Source: Streptomyces sp. AJS327
GTDB taxonomy: Bacteria; Actinomycetota; Actinomycetes; Streptomycetales; Streptomycetaceae
Direction: 5' to 3'
Length of the DNA stretch: 64,000 nucleotides
Assembly: GCF_013450295.1 (NCBI RefSeq)
Contig: NZ_SKBR01000001.1
Coordinates: 2,226,001 to 2,290,000 of the forward strand
The notes under the pieces are model-generated. The model made no database searches. It saw only the letters and a list, made by a program, of their open reading frames with translations, and was not told where the DNA came from. Position 1 is the stretch's first letter. Every line of letters starts with the position of its first letter. This document shows, piece by piece, positions 40,739 through 48,909 of this stretch. The translations under genes and the position numbers were made by a program.

Positions 40739-42280
40739 GTGACTGAGCACGCCACCTCGCTCCCCGCCCCGTCCCGCGCCACGGGCCACCCCGTCCCACC
40801 CGCCCCCGGCCCGGCGGCGGACGAGGGGCTGGCCCGCCGCCTGCGCGCGCTGGCCTGTACCGCGCCCCTGCACGACCTCGACGCCCGCAAGGCCAACCTC
40901 GCGGGCGAGTACGGCGTCTACGCGATGGCCGAGGTCGCCCTCGCCGCCATCGACCTCGTCACGCTCCAGATGGACTTCGACACCGGAGCCGACCACGAGC
41001 AGGTCGTCAGCAGACTCCTGCCGCGCGTCGCGGCCCAGGCGCCGGAGCGCCCGGCGGCCGAACACGAGCGGGTGGCGCGCTGGGTGCTGGAGTGCCTGCT
41101 CAACGTCGGCAGCGTGGACCGCGGTTTCCGCGCGGTGTACGGCACCTTCGACCCGGACGGCTCCTACGTGCGGCGGGACTACGACTTCAAGCTCATCGAG
41201 GAGGTGCCGGGGCCCGGCGGCAACGTCTGGCTGCGGACCACCGACGAGGCGGTCAACGTGCTCGTCGGCGCCCTCGACACGGACGTCACCAGCGCCCAGA
41301 TCGCCGCTGAGGTCAAGCTGGACGTGCTGGTCAGCCGGGGCCGCCTCGCCGACGCCCAACTCGCCGCCGAGCAGGCCAGGTACCGCACCGTCCAGTACGC
41401 GGAGACGCTGCGCCGCACCCTGGAGGCCACCCGGCGGAACGTTCGCGCGGTCGACTGGCTGCACACCGTCCCCGATATGATCACCGAGGCCCTGGACCAC
41501 GTCGCCGACCGCTACCGACACGAGAACGCCATCCTCACCAACATCCGCCGCGCCCGGGACGAGGCCGCGACCGAACGCGGACCGGAGCACAAGCGCCGCG
41601 CCGCCGAACTCGTCGACATCGTGCGGGACTGCATCCGTCGCCACACCCAGCTCCAGTCCCGGCTGCTGGAGGCGGGCCCGCTGTTCCGCGCCGAGCAGGA
41701 CCGGCAGGCGTTCGCGCCCAGCACCGAACGTGCCGGGCTCGACCTCCACGGGCAGCTGCTCGCCCCGTTGCTGCCGCTGCCGCTGGAGTCGGCGAGCCGG
41801 GTCACCGACGCCTTCTTCGCCAGCGGGGCCGGGATGCGCACCCCCGCCGCCGTCCGGCTGGCCGACCTGACGGAGCTGCTGCTCACCCCGCCCGCGCCCC
41901 GCGAGCACCTGGGCGCCGAGCTGCCCGAGCCCGACCTGGTGGCCACGCCGGACGAACGCCGGTTCAGCGAGGAGCAGCTGGAGTCGGCGATGGAGCTGCT
42001 CGACCTCCCGGCCGACGCCCCCCGGCGGCTCTCCGGCCTGCTGGCCGAGGCGCGCCGCCGGGAGGACTCCGACCTCGCCTACCTGGTGCTGCTGCTGGCG
42101 GTGCACGCCGCCAGCCCGCCGGTGGGCACCGCCTACCGCCAGGGGGACGGCCAGCTGCTGTTCGCCGTGGACGACGGAACCCCCCTGCGTGACCCGGAGT
42201 TCGGCGGCGCCGACCTCATCGTCGGCACCGCGCTGCTGGACGCCGCCGCGATGGCCGCCGACCGCACCGAGGCCGCGTGA
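40739..42280 (+). CDS. Kleisin-like subunit (MukF/MksF/JetA-type), first gene of SMC-like operon
   Basis: A 513-residue largely helical protein. Residues 30-150 look like a winged-helix and helical N-domain. A distinctive middle (DYDFKLIEEVPG, WLRTTDEAVNVLVGALDTD) leads to long amphipathic helices (about 180-320, QLAAEQARYRTVQYAETLRRTLEATRR) and a C-terminal globular part. Position, length and this 'TTDEA..L..ALD.D' region resemble MksF/JetA, the kleisin that bridges SMC-like ATPase heads; I infer the role from this and from the next two genes. The GTG at 40739 lacks a Shine-Dalgarno but follows TACCCT by seven nt. The next gene starts 134 bp downstream. Confidence 0.72.
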   Translation: MTEHATSLPAPSRATGHPVPPAPGPAADEGLARRLRALACTAPLHDLDARKANLAGEYGVYAMAEVALAAIDLVTLQMDFDTGADHEQVVSRLLPRVAAQAPERPAAEHERVARWVLECLLNVGSVDRGFRAVYGTFDPDGSYVRRDYDFKLIEEVPGPGGNVWLRTTDEAVNVLVGALDTDVTSAQIAAEVKLDVLVSRGRLADAQLAAEQARYRTVQYAETLRRTLEATRRNVRAVDWLHTVPDMITEALDHVADRYRHENAILTNIRRARDEAATERGPEHKRRAAELVDIVRDCIRRHTQLQSRLLEAGPLFRAEQDRQAFAPSTERAGLDLHGQLLAPLLPLPLESASRVTDAFFASGAGMRTPAAVRLADLTELLLTPPAPREHLGAELPEPDLVATPDERRFSEEQLESAMELLDLPADAPRRLSGLLAEARRREDSDLAYLVLLLAVHAASPPVGTAYRQGDGQLLFAVDDGTPLRDPEFGGADLIVGTALLDAAAMAADRTEAA

Positions 42281-42413
42281 CCCCCGCCCTTGCCCGTGCC
42301 CCCGTCGTCATCCCCGCCACCGGCCGGTGGCCCTCCGTCCCCGGGCCGCCCCGGCCCGTCCCGCACGCGGGCCCGTCCCGTTCGTGTCCCCACCCCACCC
42401 GAGGAGCTGACCA

Positions 42414-43358
42414 GTGACTGACCAGGGCGCGCGGCCCGGCCCGCAGGAGGAGCCGGTGCCCGGCGGCGACCGCCTGGACCCGGCCGCGTTTCCGCCCGCC
42501 GGGGCGGCGCCGGACACCACCGACACCTCCCGCGCTCCCGTCACCCCGGCCGACGCGGCGGACGCCGCCCGGCTGGTCTCCTTCGGGCTGCACCCGAAGC
42601 TCGCCCCTGGCCGGGACGCCGACTACACGGCCCTGCTCCGCCGCTACCGCGACGAACCCCCCTTCGCGCGGCTCGCGGACGCGGTCGCCAGTGGTCTGGG
42701 CCTGGTGGTGCTGGAGGTCTCGGCCCGCGCCGGGATGGCGGTCGCCGCCGCCGAGGACTCGGTCTTCGCGGTCCGGATGGGCGACTACTCCCGCCGCGCG
42801 TCGGCCGACTCGGCCGACCGTTTCCTGCACGGTCTGGCCCACCTGGCGTCCGCCGCGCTCGCCTTCCCCCGCCCCGCCGACCTCGCCGACGACGGCTACG
42901 TCGGCCGGATCTCGGTCAACGGCGTCGACACCTTCGTCCGGCAGGCCTGCCGGAGGCTGGAGGAGCGGGCCGAGGAGGCGGGCGAGAACACCGACCCGGC
43001 CACCGACGCCCCCGGGCTGGAGGCCGCCTGGCGGGTGTACGCGCGCCGTGGCGCCACCGGGGCCACCAAGGACGCGCGGCGGCTGTCCGGTTCCACCACC
43101 GGCATCGTCGCCAAGGCGCTCGCCTTCCTGGCCGACTCCGGCTTCCTCCAGCGCACCGGGGACGACGCGGGCGGCACCTACCGCACCACCGCCCGCTACC
43201 AGCTCCAGGTACGCGACATGGCGGGCGGCGCCGCGCTGACCGAACTGTCCGCCCTGGGCGTGGTGCCGGTCACCGACGGCTGCGCCACGCTGCTGCCGCC
43301 CGGCGAGGAGGAGGCGCTGGAGGCGGTGCCCGGCGCCGGTCTCCCCTTCCACTCCTGA
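42414..43358 (+). CDS. Winged-helix accessory subunit (MukE/MksE/JetB-type)
   Basis: A 314-residue protein with a Pro/Ala-rich N-terminus (1-60), then tandem winged-helix-like regions. Residues about 60-190 contain RYRDEPPFARLADAVASGLG and DDGYVGRISVNGVDTFV. Residues about 195-270 contain DARRLSGSTTGIVAKALAFL, FLQRTGDDAGGTYRTTARYQ. This matches the size and layout of the MukE/MksE/JetB subunits that bind the kleisin. The GTG at 42414 has GAGGAG seven nt upstream. It lies between the kleisin-like gene and the large ATPase gene, with 49 bp to the latter, so the three form an operon. The family call rests mainly on context. Confidence 0.68.
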   Translation: MTDQGARPGPQEEPVPGGDRLDPAAFPPAGAAPDTTDTSRAPVTPADAADAARLVSFGLHPKLAPGRDADYTALLRRYRDEPPFARLADAVASGLGLVVLEVSARAGMAVAAAEDSVFAVRMGDYSRRASADSADRFLHGLAHLASAALAFPRPADLADDGYVGRISVNGVDTFVRQACRRLEERAEEAGENTDPATDAPGLEAAWRVYARRGATGATKDARRLSGSTTGIVAKALAFLADSGFLQRTGDDAGGTYRTTARYQLQVRDMAGGAALTELSALGVVPVTDGCATLLPPGEEEALEAVPGAGLPFHS

Positions 43359-43407
43359 CCACCCCCGCCCCGCCCGTCCCGCCGACCGTCCTCACGAGAG
43401 CCCCCGC

Positions 43408-46400
43408 ATGTACGAGCTGTCCCGGATCCGCCTCTACTCCATCGGCCCGGCAGGCGCCCGGTACGCCGACACCGTGCTCGACCTGCGCGGCGTCGGGGGG
43501 CCGGTGCCCGAACCCGCCCCCACCCAGGGGGACTTCTTCGAGGAGGAGCCGAGCGGCCCGCCGAACCGGCCCGCTCCGGCCGGGGTGCTGTTCCTGGAGA
43601 ACGGCGGCGGAAAGTCGGTCCTGCTCAAGCTGATCTTCTCGGTGATGCTGCCCGGGCACCGCAACACCCTCGGCGGCGCCAGCTCCGGCGTGCTGCGCAA
43701 GTTCCTGCTGGCCGACGACTGCGGTCACGTGGCCCTGGAGTGGCAGCACACCCGCACCGGCGAGACCGTCGTGGTGGGCAAGGTCAGCGAGTGGCGCGGA
43801 CGGCAGGTGTCCGGCGACCCCCGCAAGTTCGCCGAGGGCTGGTACGCCTTCCGCCCCGGCCCCGGCATGACCCTGGACTCGCTGCCGGTGGCCGAGTCCA
43901 CCGCCCTCCGCCCCACCGCCGAGGGTGTCTCCGGGGCGCGGGGCAGGCGCCGCACGATGAAGGGCTTCCGGGACGTCCTCACCGAGACCGGCCGCGCCTA
44001 CCCCAACCTCGACGTCGTCTGGGAGGAGGTGCACGAGCGGTGGAACGAGCGGCTGACCGCCCTCGGACTCGACCCCGAACTCTTCCGGTACCAGCGGGAG
44101 ATGAACGCCGACGAGGGAGAGGCCGCCGGGCTCTTCGCGGTCCGCAACGACTCCGACTTCACCGACCTGCTGCTGCGCGCCGTCACCGACACCCGGGACA
44201 CCGACGGCCTCGCCGACCTCGTCCACGGCTTCGCGCACAAGCTCGGCCGCCGCGCCGAACTCACCGCCGAGCGCGACTTCACCGCGGCCTCCCTCGACCT
44301 GCTGCACCGGATCGTCGAGGCCACCGAACGGCGCACCCGCGCCCGGGAGATCCACGGCGCCGCCGAGGGCCGCGCCCGCGCCCTCGCCCGGCGGCTCGCA
44401 GCCCGGGGCGCCGCGGAACGCGAACGCGTCGCGGAGCTGGCCGAGGGCGTCGCGACCGCGGCCGCCACCGTCGCGCGGGCCACCGACGCCCGGACCGGCG
44501 CCAGCCGCGTCGCCGCCGAACTCGCCTACCGCCACGCCTCCCTGGCGCTGGCCGACGCCGAACAGGCCGCCGCCGCGCGGAAGCGGGAGCTGACCGAGGC
44601 GCGCACCCTGCACACCGCGTGGCAGGCGGCGGAGACCGTCCTGGCGCACCGGGCCGCCGCCGACCGCGCCGCCCAGGCCGCCACCGCCATCCGCGCGGCG
44701 GAGCGGGACGCCGCGCCCGCGCTCGCCGCCCGCGGCGAGGCGGCGGCCGACCTGGTGCGCGCCCTGCACCGGGCCGCCTCGGAGAGCGAACGTGTCGCCA
44801 GCGAGGGCGAGGAGCGCTCGGCGGTGCTCCAGGCCGAGAGCGAACGCGCGCACCAGGCCGCCACCGCCGCCGCCACCGAGGCCCAGCGGGCCCGCAGCGA
44901 GGGGGAGCATCTGCGGCAGCGGCTGGACGAGGTCGAGCGGGAGACCGCGGAGGCCGTCCGGGCGGGCTGGATCGACGCCCCCGGCGACGGCGGCGCCGAG
45001 ACCGACCCCGCGCGCGCCGCGCTCGCCGCGGGCGACGCGGAGCGGACCGCCGCCACCGCGCTGGACGCCGCCCGGACCGCGGCCCGGCAGGCGACCGAGC
45101 GGGCGCAGGAGACCGGCGCCGAGCACACCGCCGCCGAACTCGCCGCCGCCCGTGCGGCGGACGCCGCCACCGCCGCCCGCTCCGCCCACGACGCGGAGCG
45201 CCGCGCCGCCGAGGCGCTGGCCGCCGAGGGGCGCGTCGCGGAACTCCTCGGGCTGGACGCCCCCGGCCCGGCGGACGCGGGACCGTCCGCCGAACTGCTC
45301 GACCGCGAGGCCGAGTCGCTCCGCGAACTGCTGGACGAGGCCGTGGCCACCGCCGAGCGGCGGCTGTTCGAGCTGCGCACCGACGCGGCCGAGGACTCCC
45401 GGATGCTCGGCGCCCTCGGGGACGGCGGACTGCTGCCCCCCGGCCCCGACGTGCTCGCCACCGTCGACCTCCTCGGCGAGCACGGCGTGCCCGCGCTGCC
45501 CGGCTGGCGGTACCTCGCGCAGGCCGTCGACCCGGCCGACCACGCCCGGGTGCTCGCCGCCCGCCCCGAACTCGTCGACGGCGTGGTCATCACCGACCCG
45601 GACAGCCACGCGCGCGCCCGGGAGGTGCTCGCCGCCGCCGCGTTGCTGCCGCGCTCCGCCGTCGCCGTGGGCACCGCCGCCGCGCTGCTGGCCCCGGTGC
45701 CCACCACCGACGCCGGGCGGACGGACGAGGTCTTCCTCGTCCCGCCCAACCCCGCCATGCACGACGAGGGCGCCGCCGACGAGGAACGGCGCCAACTACG
45801 CACCCGCGCCGCCGACCGCGACACCGAGATCCGCGCCCTGGCCGCCCGGCTCTCCGCCGACCGGGCGCTCGCGGCCCGGCTCGCCTCCTGGCGCACCGGC
45901 TGCCCCGAGGGGCGGCTGACCGAACTGGCCGAGGCCGCGGGCGCCGCGGAGGCCGCCGCCGAGGTCGCCGGGCAGCGGCTCGCTGCCGCGACCGTGGCCC
46001 GCGAGGAGGCCGAACGGGCGGCCGCCGAGGCGCAGTCGGCCCGCGAGGACGGGCAGCGGCGCGCGGATCGGGCCAGCCGCGCGGCGGACGCGCTGGCCGG
46101 GCTGGCGTTCCGGCTGCGGGAGCGCGGCACCTGGATCAGCCGCCGCCGCGAGCTGGAGGGGGAGGCGGAGACCGCCCAGGAGCGCGCCGCCACCCTGGTC
46201 GAGCGGGCCCGCGCCGCCGACGAGGACCGCCGGGCCGCCCAGCGGGCCGCCGACGACGCGCGGCGCACCGCCCGCGCGCTGCGCGCCGAACGCGCCGAGA
46301 TCGCCGGAGTGCCCGACGGCCTCGACCCGGAGGCCGAACCGCCCGGCGCCGCCCTGCCCGAGCTGCGCGCCGCCTACCGCACCGCCTCCGAGATGTACGA

Positions 46401-48108
46401 GAAGGCCGGGGTCGGCGCGGACCTCCGCGCGGAACAGGCCCGCGCCGAGGGGGACGCCTCGGCGGCGCTCGCCACGCTCGACCGGCTCAGCAACCGGGTC
46501 CGTAACCGCGCCGCCCAGCTGCTGGACAGCGCCGAGGGCGCGGACGGCCCGTCCCGGCAGGCCGCCGCCGCCCGCGCCGAAGCCCTCGTCCAGCAACTGG
46601 AGTCGCGGGCCTCGGCCGTCAGCGAGCAGCTGGGGCGACTGCGCGGCGAGGCCGAACGGCTGGCGCCCGAGCAGGGCGAGGCCCACACCGACCTCCCCGG
46701 GGAGCTGCTGCCCACCGACGCCGGGCACGCCCAGACCCTGCTGCGCTCCGCCACCACCACGCTCGCCGAACGCCGCGACGAGGTCGAGGCCGCCCGGGCC
46801 GCACACGAGGAACTGGGCCACGCCCACCGGGCGGCGGAGCGCGCGGCGAGCGACTTCGAGGACACCGCGGCGCTCCTCGGCGACCTGCTGCGGGAGCCCG
46901 CCGCACCGGGCTCCGGCGAGGACCCCGGGACACCCGAGCCGTACCCCGGGGATCCGGCGGCGGCCCGGCAGGCGGCGGCGGAGGCCCGCCGGGCGCTGCG
47001 CGGCTGCGCCGCCGATCTGGGCGCGGCCGAGGCCGCCGTCCGGGAGGCGTCCGACGTCCTGGTGCGGCAGGCCAACGCCACCCGCTACGAGAGCGTGCGC
47101 ACCCCGGCGCGGCAGCAGATCCGGGAGCTTCCGGCGGCGGCGCTCCCCGAGCACGCCGCCGCCTGGGCCCAGGCGTTCGAGCCGCGACTGCGGGTGCTGA
47201 GCGACGAGTTGGAGCAGTTGGAGCGGAACCGCGACAGCATCGTGGACCGGCTGCGCGGCCTGGTCGAGACCTCGCTGACCACGCTGCGCTCCGCGCAGCG
47301 GCTCTCCCGGCTGCCGGAGGGCCTGGGGGAGTGGTCGGGGCAGGAGTTCCTGCGCATCCGCTTCACCGACCCGGACCAGGCCACCCTCACCGAGAACCTG
47401 GGAGAGGTGATCGACGAGGCCACCCGCTCCGCCCTGCGGAAGAACTCCGACCTGCGCCGGGACGGGATGTCGCTGCTGCTGCGCGGGGTGCACGCGGCGC
47501 TGCGTCCCCGTGGGGTGAGCGTGGAGATCCTCAAGCCGGACGCGGTGCTGCGCGCCGAGCGGGTCCCCGTCGGGCAGATGGGCGACGTCTTCTCCGGGGG
47601 GCAGCTGCTCACCGCGGCCATCGCCCTCTACTGCACGATGGCCGCGCTGCGCAGCAACGAGCGGGGCCACGACGAGCACCGGCACGCGGGAACCCTGTTC
47701 CTCGACAACCCCATCGGACGGGCCAACGCCACCTACCTGCTGGAGCTGCAACGCGCGGTGGCGGACGCGCTGGGCGTCCAGCTGCTGTACACCACCGGCC
47801 TGTTCGACACCACGGCGCTGGCCGAGTTCCCGCTGGTGATCCGGTTGCGGAACGACGCGGACCTGCGCGCCGGGCTGAAGTACATCAGCGTCGAGGAGCA
47901 CCTGCGCCCCGGGCTGCCGTCCCCGGCAGACGGCACGGAGGCGGAGGGCACGCGCGGGGAGATCACCGCGACCCGGGTGTTCCGCCGTACCGATCCGCGC
48001 CCCGGGAACGCTCCCGAGCCGGTCACCGGCTCCGGCCCGGGCCCGGGGCCGGAGGGGACGCTGCCCGCCCCCCGGGACACCCCGGCCATCGCCCCGGACG
48101 TTCCCTGA
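43408..48108 (+). CDS. Giant SMC-like coiled-coil ATPase (MukB/MksB/JetC-type)
   Basis: A 1566-residue ATPase. The N-terminal half-head has the P-loop ENGGGKS at residues 64-70. From about 250 to 1290 it is Ala/Glu/Arg-rich coiled coil, interrupted near 645-800 by a globular, hinge-like segment (GLLPPGPDVLATVDLLGEHG, WRYLAQAVDPADHARVL). The C-terminal half-head has the ABC signature FSGGQ at 1395-1399 and the Walker B strand LFLDN at 1430-1434, followed by a D-loop-like PIGRANA. The expected catalytic Glu after the Walker B Asp is Asn1434. The disordered tail after about 1510 is Pro/Gly-rich. With the two preceding genes it forms an SMC-like complex without a nuclease gene. Confidence 0.85.
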   Translation: MYELSRIRLYSIGPAGARYADTVLDLRGVGGPVPEPAPTQGDFFEEEPSGPPNRPAPAGVLFLENGGGKSVLLKLIFSVMLPGHRNTLGGASSGVLRKFLLADDCGHVALEWQHTRTGETVVVGKVSEWRGRQVSGDPRKFAEGWYAFRPGPGMTLDSLPVAESTALRPTAEGVSGARGRRRTMKGFRDVLTETGRAYPNLDVVWEEVHERWNERLTALGLDPELFRYQREMNADEGEAAGLFAVRNDSDFTDLLLRAVTDTRDTDGLADLVHGFAHKLGRRAELTAERDFTAASLDLLHRIVEATERRTRAREIHGAAEGRARALARRLAARGAAERERVAELAEGVATAAATVARATDARTGASRVAAELAYRHASLALADAEQAAAARKRELTEARTLHTAWQAAETVLAHRAAADRAAQAATAIRAAERDAAPALAARGEAAADLVRALHRAASESERVASEGEERSAVLQAESERAHQAATAAATEAQRARSEGEHLRQRLDEVERETAEAVRAGWIDAPGDGGAETDPARAALAAGDAERTAATALDAARTAARQATERAQETGAEHTAAELAAARAADAATAARSAHDAERRAAEALAAEGRVAELLGLDAPGPADAGPSAELLDREAESLRELLDEAVATAERRLFELRTDAAEDSRMLGALGDGGLLPPGPDVLATVDLLGEHGVPALPGWRYLAQAVDPADHARVLAARPELVDGVVITDPDSHARAREVLAAAALLPRSAVAVGTAAALLAPVPTTDAGRTDEVFLVPPNPAMHDEGAADEERRQLRTRAADRDTEIRALAARLSADRALAARLASWRTGCPEGRLTELAEAAGAAEAAAEVAGQRLAAATVAREEAERAAAEAQSAREDGQRRADRASRAADALAGLAFRLRERGTWISRRRELEGEAETAQERAATLVERARAADEDRRAAQRAADDARRTARALRAERAEIAGVPDGLDPEAEPPGAALPELRAAYRTASEMYEKAGVGADLRAEQARAEGDASAALATLDRLSNRVRNRAAQLLDSAEGADGPSRQAAAARAEALVQQLESRASAVSEQLGRLRGEAERLAPEQGEAHTDLPGELLPTDAGHAQTLLRSATTTLAERRDEVEAARAAHEELGHAHRAAERAASDFEDTAALLGDLLREPAAPGSGEDPGTPEPYPGDPAAARQAAAEARRALRGCAADLGAAEAAVREASDVLVRQANATRYESVRTPARQQIRELPAAALPEHAAAWAQAFEPRLRVLSDELEQLERNRDSIVDRLRGLVETSLTTLRSAQRLSRLPEGLGEWSGQEFLRIRFTDPDQATLTENLGEVIDEATRSALRKNSDLRRDGMSLLLRGVHAALRPRGVSVEILKPDAVLRAERVPVGQMGDVFSGGQLLTAAIALYCTMAALRSNERGHDEHRHAGTLFLDNPIGRANATYLLELQRAVADALGVQLLYTTGLFDTTALAEFPLVIRLRNDADLRAGLKYISVEEHLRPGLPSPADGTEAEGTRGEITATRVFRRTDPRPGNAPEPVTGSGPGPGPEGTLPAPRDTPAIAPDVP

Positions 48109-48255
48109 CGGCCCGGCGATCACCGGCCGTTCGGCGGGCGGCGGGTCAACCGGTGCTGGACGCTGGCGCGTTCACCGCGTCCGGTCGCGCCCCGCACCGT
48201 CGCGTTCGCCGGGGCGGGGCCGTCAACCGGCGCCGTGTGGGCGACCGTTGACAGT

Positions 48256-48284
48256 CCGGAAGGCAACCGGAAGGCAACCGGAAA
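48256..48284 (+). repeat. 11-bp tandem repeat
   Basis: CCGGAAGGCAA occurs at 48256-48266 and 48267-48277, followed by a partial CCGGAAA. A TTGACA precedes it at 48248-48253, but no matching -10 was found. Confidence 0.5.
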
Positions 48285-48357
48285 GGGCCCACCCGGCGGG
48301 GAGTCGTGGGTGGACGGCGGCGAGGGGGAGGCGTGCGCGGGGTGCCGGGGGTGCGCG

Positions 48358-48669
48358 TCACCCGTCGCGCTCCCCGGCCGAGGGGGGCTCCCCGCGACGG
48401 CCCCGCCGCCGCCGGGCCACGCTGCTGGGCTGGGACACCACCCCGTACCGCTGCACCCACACCTGCCGGGTGACCCAGACGTCCAGCACCCCCCAGGTAG
48501 CGGCGATGGTCGCCGCGACGGTGACGAGCACCATCGGGAACGCGAGCCAGACACCGGCGAACGAGCACAGCACCGCCACCATCAACAGGACCAGGGTCAG
48601 CGCCACGAGGATCACCGCGCGCACCGCGGCCGAACGCACCGGATCGGGCAGTCGGGGTTTGGCGTACAT
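48358..48669 (-). CDS. Small integral membrane protein, unknown function
   Basis: A 103-residue protein with two or three hydrophobic segments (about residues 17-40 and 42-62, VILVALTLVLLMVAVLCSFAG and FPMVLVTVAATIAAT) and a positively charged C-terminus (RRRRGRRGE), so the C-terminus should face the cytoplasm. It starts ATG at 48669 with GAAG close upstream. It is convergent with the SMC-like operon and divergent from the conservon, and I cannot assign it a function. Confidence 0.7.
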   Translation of the reverse strand: MYAKPRLPDPVRSAAVRAVILVALTLVLLMVAVLCSFAGVWLAFPMVLVTVAATIAATWGVLDVWVTRQVWVQRYGVVSQPSSVARRRRGRRGEPPSAGERDG

Positions 48670-48909
48670 GACTTCTTCACTCCCCCTTCACCAGCCAGTG
48701 TGCACCCACCGTTCCACGGGCGTGGCCTGCGCGACAATCGGGGTCCCGGGCGGGGCATCGACGGACAACTCAGGATGAGGCACCCTGGACGGCCAGTTCC
48801 CAGCGCGGGCACGTATACGAGTGCCCGTTCCGCAGTAGTAGGCTCGCGCCGTTTGTAGTTCAAGTACGCCTCCGGACGCCGGGGTTGACGTGTTGACGTA
48901 GGGGAGGCC

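Noticed and set aside
43270..45795. Minus-strand open frame of 841 codons opposite the SMC-like ATPase
   Set aside because: It is a Gly-rich antisense translation of an Ala/Glu/Arg coiled-coil gene with no domain.
48248..48290. Promoter starting from TTGACA at 48248
   Set aside because: No -10 hexamer occurs at 16-19 nt; the downstream sequence is an 11-bp GC-rich repeat.
48109..48357. Possible JetD-like gene after the SMC-like ATPase
   Set aside because: The gap is only about 250 bp with no coding frame of suitable size, and the next gene is a convergent small membrane protein.
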